From assembly GCF_014931375.1 (NCBI RefSeq), contig NZ_CP063117.1, positions 992,001 to 1,056,000 of the forward strand: DNA of 64,000 nt, in the 5' to 3' direction. Within the stretch, counting starts at the first letter, position 1, and each line of letters begins with the position of its first letter. Positions 38,109 to 47,294 of this stretch are shown piece after piece. The notes under the pieces are model-generated. The model saw nothing but the letters and a program-made list of their open reading frames with translations. It ran no database searches and was not told the origin of the DNA. The translations under genes and the position numbers were made by a program. This stretch comes from Haemophilus parainfluenzae (GTDB taxonomy: Bacteria > Pseudomonadota > Gammaproteobacteria > Enterobacterales > Pasteurellaceae).

Positions 38109-38849
38109 ATGGCAGGCCATAGTAAGTGGGCAAATATTAAACACCGTAAAGCAGCACAAGATGCGCAACGCGGTAAAATTTTTACAAAATTAATTCGTGA
38201 ATTAGTAACTGCTGCAAAAATTGGTGGCGGTGATGTCGGTGCGAACCCGCGTTTACGTGCAGCAGTAGATAAAGCTTTATCAAGCAACATGACTCGCGAT
38301 ACCATTAACCGTGCGATTGAACGCGGTGTGGGCGGTGGTGATGACACCAATATGGAAACAAGAATTTACGAAGGTTATGGTCCGGGTGGAACTGCTGTGA
38401 TGGTTGAGTGTCTAAGTGACAACGCAAATCGAACCATTTCACAGGTTCGCCCAAGTTTCACTAAATGTGGTGGTAACTTAGGGACTGAAGGTTCTGTGGG
38501 CTATTTATTCAGCAAAAAAGGCTTGATTTTAATTAGCGAAGGTGAAGAAGATGCGTTAATGGAAGCGGCAATTGAAGCCGGTGCAGATGATATTCAGCCA
38601 CAAGATGATGGTTCATTCGAAATCTATACTGCGTGGGAAGATTTAGGTTCTGTGCGCGATGCAATCGAAGCAGCAGGATTTAAAATTGATAACGCAGAAG
38701 TAACAATGATTCCATCAACAACGGTTGATCTTGATCTTGAAACTGCGCCTAAATTGTTGCGTTTAATTGACATGTTAGAAGACTGTGACGATGTACAAAA
38801 CGTATATCATAACGGTGAAATTAGTGATGAAGTTGCAGCTCAGCTGTAA
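38109..38849 (+). CDS. yebC: YebC/PmpR family protein
   Basis: A 246-residue protein with the family start [40 protein letters not shown]. YebC-type proteins were long called transcriptional regulators (PmpR); recent work assigns members a role in translation, easing polyproline stalling. Length equals E. coli YebC (246). It has a strong AAGGAAAA ribosome site and is the usual neighbour of ruvC. Confidence 0.96.
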   Translation: MAGHSKWANIKHRKAAQDAQRGKIFTKLIRELVTAAKIGGGDVGANPRLRAAVDKALSSNMTRDTINRAIERGVGGGDDTNMETRIYEGYGPGGTAVMVECLSDNANRTISQVRPSFTKCGGNLGTEGSVGYLFSKKGLILISEGEEDALMEAAIEAGADDIQPQDDGSFEIYTAWEDLGSVRDAIEAAGFKIDNAEVTMIPSTTVDLDLETAPKLLRLIDMLEDCDDVQNVYHNGEISDEVAAQL

Positions 38850-38866
38850 TTTTAAGGAGATTTAGA

Positions 38867-39301
38867 ATGAAATTAGCTAAAGTATTACCTGCAATGGCCG
38901 CTCTTGTTGTTTTATCAGCTTGTGCAAGCGATGCACCAAAAATGGAAAACAAGGCAGAGCAAACTGCAGCACCTACTGTAACGGATAAAACAGTTGTTTA
39001 TACTTGTAATAAGAAAACTGTAACTGCAGTTTATCAATTCGAAAACCAAGAGCCAACAGCGGCAATGGTAATGGTAGGCAACAAAGTTGTTGCGAAAGAT
39101 TTCGCTCGTGATGCAGCTCAAAAAGACTTCACTTCATTTACTTCAGGCAAATATGTTTGGAACGTAGATAGTGGTTTAACTTTAGATAAATTTGATTCTG
39201 TAGTGCCAGTAAATCTTTTAATCAAAGGCAAAAAAGCAGACAAAATTGTTGTGAAAAACTGTGATGTAGATGCAAAAGCAACTGCAAAAGCAAATCAATA
39301 A
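38867..39301 (+). CDS. ACP/lysozyme-inhibitor-like lipoprotein
   Basis: A 144-residue lipoprotein with lipobox LSAC and lipidated Cys19. After a Glu/Thr/Ala-rich linker, the mature domain (about 45-135) runs TVVYTCNKKTVTAVYQF, then SFTSGKYVWNVDSG, ending VVKNCD. This resembles the Neisseria adhesin complex protein (ACP) and, more distantly, MliC lysozyme inhibitors, with a likely disulfide between Cys near 50 and Cys near 131. The role may be lysozyme inhibition or adhesion (inference). Placed 17 bp after yebC with an AAGGAG site, it may be co-transcribed. It ends in a very strong terminator before ruvC. Confidence 0.7.
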   Translation: MKLAKVLPAMAALVVLSACASDAPKMENKAEQTAAPTVTDKTVVYTCNKKTVTAVYQFENQEPTAAMVMVGNKVVAKDFARDAAQKDFTSFTSGKYVWNVDSGLTLDKFDSVVPVNLLIKGKKADKIVVKNCDVDAKATAKANQ

Positions 39302-39312
39302 TTAACGCTAAA

Positions 39313-39345
39313 AAACGGCCGGCATTGACCGGCCGTTTATTTTTG
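39313..39345 (+). terminator. Terminator of the lipoprotein gene
   Basis: AAACGGCCGG (39313-39322) pairs perfectly with CCGGCCGTTT (39329-39338), followed by ATTTTT. It ends 8 bp before the ruvC ATG (39353), so ruvC needs read-through or a promoter nearby. Confidence 0.93.
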
Positions 39346-39352
39346 AGAATTT

Positions 39353-39925
39353 ATGAGTATTATTTTAGGCATTGACCCAGGTTCTCGTGTAACGGGCTAT
39401 GGTGTGATTAGACAAAATGGTCGCCAATTAGAATATCTCGGCAGTGGAGCAATCCGTACGCAGGTAGAAGATTTACCTACACGATTAAAACGAATTTATG
39501 CCGGTGTGACAGAAATCATCACGCAATTTCAGCCGGATATGTTTGCCATTGAACAAGTGTTTATGGCTAAAAATGCAGATTCCGCTTTAAAACTGGGGCA
39601 AGCACGTGGTACGGCAATTGTGGCAGCGGTGAATCACGATTTACCTGTATTTGAATATGCCGCTCGTTTGGTGAAACAGACTGTCGTTGGGATTGGTTCG
39701 GCAGATAAAGTTCAAGTACAAGATATGGTGACACGAATTTTGAAGCTCTCAGATAAACCACAAGCTGATGCGGCAGATGCTTTAGCCATTGCGATTACCC
39801 ATGCCCACACCATTCAACATTCTTTGCATATTGCTGGCTCGGTCAAGACGACAGAAACACATGAAAAAATGACCGCACTTTTAAAAACAAGGTATAGCCG
39901 AGGTCGATTTAGACTAAAAATTTAA
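39353..39925 (+). CDS. ruvC: Crossover junction endodeoxyribonuclease RuvC
   Basis: A 190-residue Holliday junction resolvase that cuts junctions with RuvAB. The start [19 protein letters not shown] carries the first catalytic Asp (Asp8 here), with [11 protein letters not shown] (Glu) and the C-terminal [14 protein letters not shown] (two Asp) completing the site. Length is ~17 residues longer than E. coli RuvC because of a basic tail. Confidence 0.97.
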   Translation: MSIILGIDPGSRVTGYGVIRQNGRQLEYLGSGAIRTQVEDLPTRLKRIYAGVTEIITQFQPDMFAIEQVFMAKNADSALKLGQARGTAIVAAVNHDLPVFEYAARLVKQTVVGIGSADKVQVQDMVTRILKLSDKPQADAADALAIAITHAHTIQHSLHIAGSVKTTETHEKMTALLKTRYSRGRFRLKI

Positions 39926-39950
39926 CTGGATTAATATCCAGTTTTATTTT
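39924..39950 (+). terminator. Weak terminator-like hairpin after ruvC
   Basis: AACTGGAT and ATCCAGTT form an 8-bp stem around TAAT, followed by TTATTTTATT. It overlaps the ruvC stop codon, so ruvA may be partly uncoupled from ruvC. Confidence 0.7.
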
Positions 39951-39983
39951 ATTCTATGCAAAATTTTTTTACATGGAAATCTT

Positions 39984-40595
39984 ATGATCGGTCGTTTAAA
40001 AGGCATCTTATTAGAAAAACAACCTCCTGAAATTTTGCTTGATGTGCAAGGCGTAGGTTACGAATTATTGTTACCAATGACCAGTTTTTATGACTTACCT
40101 GAAATCGGGCAAGAAACCACTTTATTTACCCATCTTGTTGTGCGTGAAGATGCTCATCTTCTTTTTGGATTCGCCCAAAAAACTGACCGCACTTTATTCC
40201 GTGAATTAATTAAAACCAATGGTGTTGGTCCTAAATTGGCACTCGCAATTTTATCTGCAATGTCCGTAGAGCAATTTGCTTATGCTATTGAACGAGAAGA
40301 ACTGTCAAAATTAGTTAAAATTCCTGGTGTGGGCAAGAAAACGGCTGAACGTTTATTGGTAGAGTTAAAAGGGAAGTTTAAAGATGTTCGCCAAAGTGAT
40401 TTCTTTGTGGAGAGCAAGCATATTCCTTCAACGTCAGAATTACGCCAAGCTGAAAGCTCTACAGATGAAGCGATTGCTGCATTGGTTGCATTAGGTTATA
40501 AACCAACCGATGCTGAAAAAATGGTGAAAAAAGTCGCTAAAGCGGATTTAAGCAGTGAGCAATTAATTCGCGAAGCCTTAAAAGCCGCATTATAA
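39984..40595 (+). CDS. ruvA: Holliday junction branch migration protein RuvA
   Basis: A 203-residue RuvA that tetramerises on Holliday junctions and targets RuvB. OB domain [32 protein letters not shown], tandem helix-hairpin-helix motifs ([30 protein letters not shown]) and the C-terminal RuvB-binding helices ([16 protein letters not shown]) are all present. It is 13 bp upstream of ruvB. Confidence 0.98.
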   Translation: MIGRLKGILLEKQPPEILLDVQGVGYELLLPMTSFYDLPEIGQETTLFTHLVVREDAHLLFGFAQKTDRTLFRELIKTNGVGPKLALAILSAMSVEQFAYAIEREELSKLVKIPGVGKKTAERLLVELKGKFKDVRQSDFFVESKHIPSTSELRQAESSTDEAIAALVALGYKPTDAEKMVKKVAKADLSSEQLIREALKAAL

Positions 40596-40608
40596 AGATT
40601 AAACAGAT

Positions 40609-41616
40609 ATGATCGAAGCAGATAGAATTATTAGCAGTCAGGCAAAGATGGATGAAGATGTCATCGATCGTGCGATTCGTCCAAAGCTTTTAGCGGACTA
40701 TGTGGGGCAGCCACAAGTGCGAGAGCAGATGGATATTTTCATTAAGGCGGCAAAACTGCGTCAAGATGCCTTAGATCATCTTTTGATCTTCGGCCCTCCA
40801 GGTTTAGGAAAAACGACGCTAGCTAATATTGTGGCAAATGAAATGGGTGTGAATATTCGCACAACATCAGGGCCTGTGCTTGAAAAAGCCGGCGATTTAG
40901 CGGCAATGCTGACAAATCTTGAACCCCATGATGTGTTGTTTATTGATGAAATTCATCGTCTTTCCCCTGCGATTGAAGAAGTGCTTTATCCAGCAATGGA
41001 AGATTATCAGCTGGATATTATGATCGGTGAAGGCCCTGCTGCACGCTCAATTAAATTAGATTTGCCACCTTTCACATTAATTGGTGCAACAACTCGAGCG
41101 GGTTCTTTAACTTCACCATTACGAGATCGTTTTGGTATTGTTCAGCGTTTAGAATTTTATTCCGTTGAAGATTTAACTTCTATTGTGACAAGAAGTGCCT
41201 CTTGCTTAAATCTAGAATTAGAAGATAAAGCGGCTTTTGAAGTGGCTCGTCGTTCGCGTGGAACCCCTCGCATTGCAAACCGTTTATTGCGTCGCGTTCG
41301 AGATTTTGCTGATGTACGTAATGATGGCATTATTTCGGCAGACATCGCGAAACAAGCACTTTCAATGTTAGATATAGATGATGCGGGCTTTGATTACTTA
41401 GATAGAAAATTGCTTACCGCAGTGATTGAACGTTTTGATGGTGGGCCAGTTGGGTTAGATAACTTGGCAGCAGCAATAGGTGAAGAACGAGACACTATCG
41501 AGGATGTTTTAGAACCTTATTTGATTCAACAAGGATTTTTACAGCGAACCCCTCGAGGCCGAATTGCGACTTCGTTAACTTATCGACACTTCGGACTTCA
41601 GAAGCCGTCAGAATAA
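40609..41616 (+). CDS. ruvB: Holliday junction branch migration ATPase RuvB
   Basis: A 335-residue AAA+ motor of the RuvABC complex. Walker [10 protein letters not shown], Walker [12 protein letters not shown], sensor motif [12 protein letters not shown] and the C-terminal winged helix ([13 protein letters not shown]) are present. Length matches E. coli RuvB (336). It is followed by a bidirectional terminator. Confidence 0.98.
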   Translation: MIEADRIISSQAKMDEDVIDRAIRPKLLADYVGQPQVREQMDIFIKAAKLRQDALDHLLIFGPPGLGKTTLANIVANEMGVNIRTTSGPVLEKAGDLAAMLTNLEPHDVLFIDEIHRLSPAIEEVLYPAMEDYQLDIMIGEGPAARSIKLDLPPFTLIGATTRAGSLTSPLRDRFGIVQRLEFYSVEDLTSIVTRSASCLNLELEDKAAFEVARRSRGTPRIANRLLRRVRDFADVRNDGIISADIAKQALSMLDIDDAGFDYLDRKLLTAVIERFDGGPVGLDNLAAAIGEERDTIEDVLEPYLIQQGFLQRTPRGRIATSLTYRHFGLQKPSE

Positions 41617-41627
41617 GAGATAGAAAA

Positions 41628-41657
41628 AAAGGACATATTGATATCAATATGTCCTTT
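41628..41657. terminator. Bidirectional terminator between ruvB and the DUF5339 gene
   Basis: AAAGGACATATTGAT followed directly by ATCAATATGTCCTTT is a perfect 30-bp palindrome flanked by A- and T-runs, between convergent genes. Confidence 0.9.
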
Positions 41658-41672
41658 CTTTTTGAAACCTGC

Positions 41673-41993
41673 TTAGTTAGTTCCTTCAGTTCCTTCAGTA
41701 TAGCTCTTCATACTATTTAATCTTGCTAAACCCACATCACAGCTTTTTTGTTGAGTCGCTAATTCCATTTCAAGAATTTGCTGTTTGCTTTGATTTAGTT
41801 TGCTTTTGATTTTACCTACTTGAGTGTGAGTGCCGGGCTGTTTTTCTGCTTGGGCAATCAAATTTTCTGTTTCTTTAAATAACTGAGTACATTGTTGTGG
41901 AAGAGCAGCTTTGTTTTCTGTAAGAGGTGCTGCAGTGGCAGATAATGCCATAGAACCGAAAAGTGCGGTCAAAATTACGCAAATTTTTTTCAT
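41673..41993 (-). CDS. Small exported helical protein, probably DUF5339
   Basis: A 106-residue protein with a signal peptide (MKKICVILTALFGSMALSATAAP) and a mature, mostly helical domain with two cysteines (in LPQQCTQLF and QQKSCDVGLA) likely joined by a disulfide. It looks like the Pasteurellaceae DUF5339 family. The end reads YTEGTEGTN, from a short duplication (CAGTTCCTT repeated near 41683-41697). Function unknown; it is a free-standing periplasmic protein gene. An uptake signal lies at 41961 in the signal-peptide coding region. Confidence 0.72.
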   Translation of the reverse strand: MKKICVILTALFGSMALSATAAPLTENKAALPQQCTQLFKETENLIAQAEKQPGTHTQVGKIKSKLNQSKQQILEMELATQQKSCDVGLARLNSMKSYTEGTEGTN

Positions 41994-42451
41994 TGTAAAT
42001 CCCTACAAATCTCTCCAAATATTATTAGGCTAAAAAATAGCAAAATCTTGCAGCCCTGTCTAGTGATTATTTTGTCCATTTTTTTTAAATAAAGTTTCCT
42101 TGTGATAGATAAATTTTTCCATTTTGAGCAAAAAACACAGAATTTGATGTGGATCAATTTTGTCATTGTTATGCAAAATAGGGTATTTTGTAACTTATAT
42201 CAAAAAATGTGATCAAGATAACGGTTTTTTCTGTTTTTTATCCTCATAAATAGTAGTAGAATATGGCAAATTTTTGAATATTTATATTGTAATCGGTTAC
42301 TGTATTCTGTTTTGAGAATAGAAAAGGCAATTATTACGTAAATAATTCAATATTTCTTAACAATTTCTGTTGAGTAGTTTGGGGTGGTTATTTGGGGTTA
42401 TCCTTGGTAATCATAAAGTGAAAATCTTGTAGATTTATACAAGGAGTTGAG
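41994..42451 (+). promoter_or_regulatory. cydA upstream region
   Basis: 458 bp without a supported gene, strongly AT-rich. It carries an FNR box at 42144-42157 and a CRP-like half site (TGTGATCAAGATAA, 42209-42222). This is a long regulatory leader comparable to the complex ArcA/FNR-controlled cyd promoter of E. coli. The promoter of the divergent DUF5339 gene must also lie here. Confidence 0.55.
42144..42157 (+). promoter_or_regulatory. FNR box upstream of cydA
   Basis: TTGATGTGGATCAA matches the FNR consensus TTGAT-N4-ATCAA perfectly. It lies about 295 bp before cydA. Oxygen control of cytochrome bd by FNR and ArcA is established in E. coli. Confidence 0.72.
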
Positions 42452-44017
42452 ATGTTAGACGTTGTTGATCTCTCACGCTTGCAGTTTGCGTTAACTGCGT
42501 TATATCACTTCATTTTTGTACCATTAACATTAGGTTTATCTTTCGTTCTTGTGATCATGGAAACCATTTATGTTAAAACGGGCAAAGAAGTATATAAAGA
42601 TATGACTAAATTCTGGGGTAAGTTATTTGGTATTAACTTTGCTCTAGGGGTAACGACCGGTATTATCATGGAGTTCCAATTCGGGACAAACTGGTCTTAT
42701 TATTCTCACTATGTAGGTGATATTTTCGGTGCGCCATTAGCGATCGAAGCATTACTTGCGTTCTTCTTAGAGTCCACTTTCGTGGGTCTATTCTTCTTCG
42801 GTTGGGATCGTTTAACTAAAGGTAAACACTTACTCGCAACTTACTGCGTAGCCTTTGGTTCAAACCTTTCTGCGATGTGGATTTTAGTCGCGAATGGTTG
42901 GATGCAACATCCGGTAGCGGCAGAGTTTAACTTTGAAACCATTCGTATGGAAATGACCAGCTTCTTAGATCTTTGGTTAAATCCAGTTGCGCAAGGTAAA
43001 TTCTTACACACATTAACAGCAGGTTATACAACCGGTGCAATGTTTGTATTAGGTATCAGTGCATTCTATTTATTAAAAGGCCGCGATATTGGTTTTGCTA
43101 AACGTTCATTCTCTGTAGCGGCAACTTTTGGTTTTATCGCTGCATCAGCTGTATTAATTATGGGGGATGAATCAGGTTATGAAATTGGTAAAGCACAACC
43201 TGTGAAATTGGCTGCAATGGAAGCTGAGTTTGATACTCATGCAGCACCAGCACCATTCCATCCAGTTGCGATTCCAAATACCGCCGAAATGAAAAATGAT
43301 TTTGCGATTGATATCCCTTACTTAGGTGGTTTAATTGCAACGCGTTCTTTAGACACTGAAATTGTTGGTTTGAAAGACATTCAAGCGAAAAATGAAGGTC
43401 GTGTTCGTAACGGTATGGTTGCTTATGATTTATTCACGCAATTAAAAGCAGAGAAAAAATCAGCAGGCCAAGTAAATCCTGAAACTAAAGCAAAATTTGA
43501 TGAAGTCAAAGGTGATTTAGGTTTTGGTTTATTATTAAAACGTTACACAGATAAAGTTGTAGATGCAACGGATGAACAAATTAAACAAGCAGCACGTGAT
43601 ACTATTCCAAACGTAGGTCCTAACTTCTGGGCATTCCGTGGTATGTTAGCGGCAGGTGGTTTAATTATTTTACTGACCTTTGGTGCATTTGTTCAAAATT
43701 TACGTAACAAAGTCACTTCTTCTCGCTTATTACTTAAAGCATTGCTTTGGGGTATTCCATTGCCATTCTTAGCGATTGAATTTGGTTGGTTCTTAGCTGA
43801 ATTTGGTCGTCAACCATGGGCGATTTATGAAGTATTACCGGTAGGTGTGTCTGCCTCTAACTTGAGTGTAGGTGATTTATGGTTCTCTATCGGTTTAATT
43901 TGTGTACTTTACTTCTTCTTCATTATTGCAGAAATGTATTTGATGTTTAAATATGCACGTTTAGGTCCAAGTGCATTGAAAACCGGCAAATACTATTTTG
44001 AGCAATCATCTAAATAA
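42452..44017 (+). CDS. cydA: Cytochrome bd ubiquinol oxidase subunit I
   Basis: A 521-residue membrane subunit that carries hemes b558, b595 and d and oxidises ubiquinol at low oxygen. It aligns with E. coli CydA from the first residue ([20 protein letters not shown]; His19 is a heme ligand) to the end (HFEQSS-like YYFEQSSK). It has the long E. coli-type Q-loop (about 257-385). Preceded by AAGGAG. First gene of cydABX-ybgE, then ybgC-tol. Confidence 0.98.
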   Translation: MLDVVDLSRLQFALTALYHFIFVPLTLGLSFVLVIMETIYVKTGKEVYKDMTKFWGKLFGINFALGVTTGIIMEFQFGTNWSYYSHYVGDIFGAPLAIEALLAFFLESTFVGLFFFGWDRLTKGKHLLATYCVAFGSNLSAMWILVANGWMQHPVAAEFNFETIRMEMTSFLDLWLNPVAQGKFLHTLTAGYTTGAMFVLGISAFYLLKGRDIGFAKRSFSVAATFGFIAASAVLIMGDESGYEIGKAQPVKLAAMEAEFDTHAAPAPFHPVAIPNTAEMKNDFAIDIPYLGGLIATRSLDTEIVGLKDIQAKNEGRVRNGMVAYDLFTQLKAEKKSAGQVNPETKAKFDEVKGDLGFGLLLKRYTDKVVDATDEQIKQAARDTIPNVGPNFWAFRGMLAAGGLIILLTFGAFVQNLRNKVTSSRLLLKALLWGIPLPFLAIEFGWFLAEFGRQPWAIYEVLPVGVSASNLSVGDLWFSIGLICVLYFFFIIAEMYLMFKYARLGPSALKTGKYYFEQSSK

Positions 44018-44031
44018 GCAGGAGATGGATT

Positions 44032-45171
44032 ATGCTTGATTATGAAATTCTACGTATTATTTGGTGGGTGCTAGTTGTTGTATTGCTTATCGGTTTCTCT
44101 GTAACAGATGGATTCGATATGGGCGTGACCGCACTTTTACCCGTAGTTGGTAAGAAAGAAGTAGAAAGACGTATTATGATTAACTCGATTGCTCCACACT
44201 GGGATGGTAACCAAGTTTGGTTATTAACTGCTGGTGGTGCAATCTTCGCGGCATGGCCGATTGTTTATTCTGTTGCGTTTTCAGGCTTCTATATTGCCTT
44301 ATTTTTAGTGTTAGCTGCGTTATTCTTCCGTCCAATTGGTTTTGAATATCGTGCGAAAATTGATAATCCAACATGGCGTGCTATGTGGGATTGGGGCTTA
44401 TTTGCGGGTGGTTTTGTACCTGTATTAGTATTCGGTGTAGCATTTGGTAATTTATTACAAGGTGTACCATTCGAATTAAATGAGCTTTCACAAGCAACTT
44501 ACACAGGTTCTTTCTTTGCATTATTAAACCCATTCGCATTACTTTGCGGTGTGTTAAGCCTTGCAATGTTAGTGACTCACGGTGCAAACTGGTTACAAAT
44601 GAAAACCACTGCTGCATTGCGTGATCGTGCAAGAGCAATTACACAAATTGGTGCATTAGTAACATTAATTACTTTTGTACTTGCAGGTGTGTGGCTTTCA
44701 TTCAAAGACGGTTATGTGGTGACTAGCACGATTGATCATTTTGCAGCATCAGCCCCAGCTTCAGGTAAGCAAGTAGCAGTTGAAGCAGGTGCATGGTTCA
44801 AAAACTTCAATGAAAATCCAGCTTTATGGGCGTTCCCAGTATTAGCTGTGGTTGGTGCATTATTAAATGTGGCTGCATCTAAAGCAAATCGTTGTGGTTT
44901 TGCGTTCTTCTTCTCCGTATTAACCATGGCAGGCGTGATCATCACTGCGGCAGTATCAATGTTCCCATTTGTAATGCCTTCAAGTACTCATCCAGAACAA
45001 AGCTTGTTAATGTGGGATGCAACATCAAGTCAATTAACATTAAACTTAATGTTCTACTTGGCATTAGTATTCGTTACCATCTCATTGCTTTACACCACTT
45101 GGTCATACTACAAAATGTTTGGTCGCTTGGATGAAAGCTTTGTTGAAGACAACAAAAACTCATTATACTAA
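44032..45171 (+). CDS. cydB: Cytochrome bd ubiquinol oxidase subunit II
   Basis: A 379-residue subunit II with about nine helices. The start MLDYEILRIIWWVLVVVLLIGFSVTDGFDMGV and HWDGNQVWLLTAGGAIFAAWP are the family signature. Length equals E. coli CydB. It is 14 bp after cydA. An uptake signal is embedded at 44128. Confidence 0.98.
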   Translation: MLDYEILRIIWWVLVVVLLIGFSVTDGFDMGVTALLPVVGKKEVERRIMINSIAPHWDGNQVWLLTAGGAIFAAWPIVYSVAFSGFYIALFLVLAALFFRPIGFEYRAKIDNPTWRAMWDWGLFAGGFVPVLVFGVAFGNLLQGVPFELNELSQATYTGSFFALLNPFALLCGVLSLAMLVTHGANWLQMKTTAALRDRARAITQIGALVTLITFVLAGVWLSFKDGYVVTSTIDHFAASAPASGKQVAVEAGAWFKNFNENPALWAFPVLAVVGALLNVAASKANRCGFAFFFSVLTMAGVIITAAVSMFPFVMPSSTHPEQSLLMWDATSSQLTLNLMFYLALVFVTISLLYTTWSYYKMFGRLDESFVEDNKNSLY

Positions 45172-45182
45172 GGAGAAACAAT

Positions 45183-45281
45183 ATGTTATATGCAATTTGG
45201 GTAGTGGGTGTGTTGGCTGCAGTTATGGTGAGTGCTAAATTAACCATTGGTAAAGAAAAGTCAGGTAAATTTGACGAGTAA
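45183..45281 (+). CDS. cydX: Cytochrome bd small subunit CydX
   Basis: A 32-residue single-pass membrane peptide starting MLYAIWVVGVLAAVMVSAK and ending GKFDE. CydX stabilises the heme d site of the CydAB oxidase. The W-x-x-G motif in the first helix is conserved with E. coli CydX (37 residues). A strong AAGGAG site precedes it 11 bp after cydB, and its stop TAA overlaps the ybgE ATG (TAATG). Confidence 0.93.
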   Translation: MLYAIWVVGVLAAVMVSAKLTIGKEKSGKFDE

Positions 45282-45571
45282 TGATGATTAATTCACTCTA
45301 TCAATTAAGTAATAAGGGTTCCTTGCGAACCCTTTCGTTTATTTTAGCGTTATTTTTAACTGCGGCTTTCTTTCTAAATTTAAGTCAATTTTCGACCGCA
45401 CTTCGAACTGCTCATCCTGCTTGGATTCTCGCAATCTTTTGGGGATTGATTAATTTATGGATCCACGGCATTGGATTTGATATTCGACGGGCAATATGGC
45501 AGCTTGTTTTCTTGCCATTTATTGGTTATTTCACCACAATAATCGCTATTGTTCAGCATTGGTTATTATAA
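45281..45571 (+). CDS. ybgE: Cyd operon protein YbgE
   Basis: A 96-residue membrane protein with three helices, of the YbgE family that travels with cydABX. The WILAIFWGLINLWIHGIGFDIRRAIWQLVFLP segment carries the conserved H-G-x-G-F motif. Role in the bd oxidase is unclear. The ATG overlaps the cydX stop; a second ATG follows directly. Confidence 0.88.
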   Translation: MMINSLYQLSNKGSLRTLSFILALFLTAAFFLNLSQFSTALRTAHPAWILAIFWGLINLWIHGIGFDIRRAIWQLVFLPFIGYFTTIIAIVQHWLL

Positions 45572-45642
45572 GAACGATAGACAAATATTATTATTTGGAT
45601 CTTGCACATCTTATGAACAGGTTCTAAAATAAGCGGTTTGTT

Positions 45643-46071
45643 ATGGCTGATAATTTGAGCATTATTTTGAATAACCAATGTTTTACCTTTCCGGTTCGTG
45701 TGTATTATGAGGACACGGATGCAGGCGGAGTAGTGTATCACGCACGTTACTTACATTTTTTTGAACGTGCGCGAACTGAATATTTAAGAACGCTTAATTT
45801 TTCCCAACAATCATTATTGCAGGAACAACAAGTCGCTTTTGTGGTCAAAACCGTGTCTATTGACTATTGTATTCCGGCAAAATTGGATGATTATCTTATT
45901 GTCGAAACTGAAATAACGGCAGTGAAAGGGGCGACAATCCTCTTTGAACAGCAGTTAGTTCGTGAGACGGTGGTGTTATCAAAGGCTACTGTTAAGGTAG
46001 CCTGTGTTGATCTAGGCAAAATGAAACCTGTCGCAATTCCTGAAGAATTAAAAGCGGCATTTTTAAAGTAA
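45643..46071 (+). CDS. ybgC: Acyl-CoA thioesterase YbgC
   Basis: A 142-residue 4-hydroxybenzoyl-CoA thioesterase-like hot-dog protein. The active-site motif [28 protein letters not shown] includes the catalytic Asp. It opens the tol-pal cluster as in E. coli. The 71-bp gap after ybgE contains a weak ribosome site only. Confidence 0.93.
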   Translation: MADNLSIILNNQCFTFPVRVYYEDTDAGGVVYHARYLHFFERARTEYLRTLNFSQQSLLQEQQVAFVVKTVSIDYCIPAKLDDYLIVETEITAVKGATILFEQQLVRETVVLSKATVKVACVDLGKMKPVAIPEELKAAFLK

Positions 46072-46091
46072 ATAACTTTTCGGAGTATGCA

Positions 46092-46778
46092 ATGACTGCA
46101 GAATTGAACTTTTTAGATCTTTTTCTAAAAGCGAGTATCGTTGTTCAACTTGTAATTGTGATCTTAATTTCGTTCTCAATTATTTCTTGGGCAATCATCA
46201 TTCAACGTAGCCGTATTTTGACGAGCGCGTTAAAAGAAGCGAACACTTTTGAAGATCGTTTCTGGTCTGGTGAAGATTTAAATAAACTTTATGATGGTTT
46301 ATCTAATCGTCGTGAAGTATTAACAGGTAGCGAACAAATTTTCTTTGTCGGCTTTAAAGAATTCTCTCGCTTAAAACAAGTGAATGCGAATGCACCAGAA
46401 GCAATCATCAAAGGTACGACTCGTGCGATGAACCTTGCGATGAATCGTGAAGTAGAAGCGCTTGAAAGTCGTGTACCTTTCTTAGCAACAGTTGCTTCTG
46501 TAAGTCCATATATCGGTTTATTTGGTACCGTTTGGGGGATCATGCACGCATTTATGGCATTAAGTGGTGCGAAACAAGCAACATTACAAATGGTTGCTCC
46601 AGGTATTGCAGAAGCCTTGATCGCAACAGCAATCGGTTTGTTTGCGGCGATTCCAGCTGTAATGGCGTATAACCGTTTAAGCTTACGTGTAAATGCGATT
46701 GAACAAAATTATGGTAACTTCATTGATGAATTCACCACAATTTTACATCGTCAAGCTTTTGGTAAAGCGCCCCATTAA
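46092..46778 (+). CDS. tolQ: Tol-Pal system proton channel subunit TolQ
   Basis: A 228-residue inner membrane protein with three helices that forms the proton-driven motor with TolR. The N-terminal helix ([21 protein letters not shown]) and the helix 2-3 region ([37 protein letters not shown]) are diagnostic. It has a CGGAGT ribosome site. Between tolQ and tolR lie two inverted uptake signals. Confidence 0.97.
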   Translation: MTAELNFLDLFLKASIVVQLVIVILISFSIISWAIIIQRSRILTSALKEANTFEDRFWSGEDLNKLYDGLSNRREVLTGSEQIFFVGFKEFSRLKQVNANAPEAIIKGTTRAMNLAMNREVEALESRVPFLATVASVSPYIGLFGTVWGIMHAFMALSGAKQATLQMVAPGIAEALIATAIGLFAAIPAVMAYNRLSLRVNAIEQNYGNFIDEFTTILHRQAFGKAPH

Positions 46779-46795
46779 AAATAAATGAAAAATTG

Positions 46796-46828
46796 ACCGC
46801 ACTTAATAAATAAAACGAAAAGTGCGGT
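46796..46828 (+). repeat. Inverted uptake signals between tolQ and tolR
   Basis: ACCGCACTT (46796-46804) and AAGTGCGGT (46820-46828) are inverted with a 15-nt AT-rich loop. No T-run follows, so this is a hairpin inside the tol operon rather than a terminator. It may attenuate or stabilise the message. Confidence 0.7.
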
Positions 46829-46856
46829 GGATTTTAGCGAAGTTTTAGAGGAAATT

Positions 46857-47276
46857 ATGGCTCGTCGTCAGCGTAAAGACATTAAATCTGAAATTAACAT
46901 CGTGCCATTTCTCGATGTTCTTTTAGTTTTAGTGTTAATTTTTATGGCAACCGCGCCGATTATCAGTCAGAGCGTTCAAGTGGAACTCCCTGATTCGGTG
47001 CAAAGTCAAAATGTATCAAATGAAGATAAAACACCGGTTATTTTAGAAGTAGCAGGTGTTGGGCAGTATTCGATTTCGATTGGTGGTCAACGCCAAGAAG
47101 GCCTTAACGAAGAAATGGTAACCCAATTATCAAAACAAGAATTTGATAAAGACAATAACACAATGTTCTTAGTGGGTGGAGCAAAAGATGTACCTTATGA
47201 AGAAGTGATTAAAGCACTGAATTTACTACATCTTGCCGGCATTAAGTCTGTGGGTTTAATGACTAACCCAATTTAA
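46857..47276 (+). CDS. tolR: Tol-Pal system protein TolR
   Basis: A 139-residue protein with one helix that carries the proton-sensing Asp (EINIVPFLDVLLVLVLIFMA) and a periplasmic domain ending VGLMTNPI, as in E. coli TolR (142 residues). I chose the ATG at 46857 with an AGAGGAAA site; an in-frame TTG 30 bp upstream is less likely. Confidence 0.97.
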   Translation: MARRQRKDIKSEINIVPFLDVLLVLVLIFMATAPIISQSVQVELPDSVQSQNVSNEDKTPVILEVAGVGQYSISIGGQRQEGLNEEMVTQLSKQEFDKDNNTMFLVGGAKDVPYEEVIKALNLLHLAGIKSVGLMTNPI

Positions 47277-47294
47277 GAATAAGTAGGTAAAACC

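Noticed and set aside
42209..42222. CRP site before cydA
   Set aside because: Only one half (TGTGA) matches well; kept as a comment and not called as a site.
46827..46856. Upstream TTG start for tolR
   Set aside because: The ATG at 46857 has a good ribosome site and matches TolR starts elsewhere.
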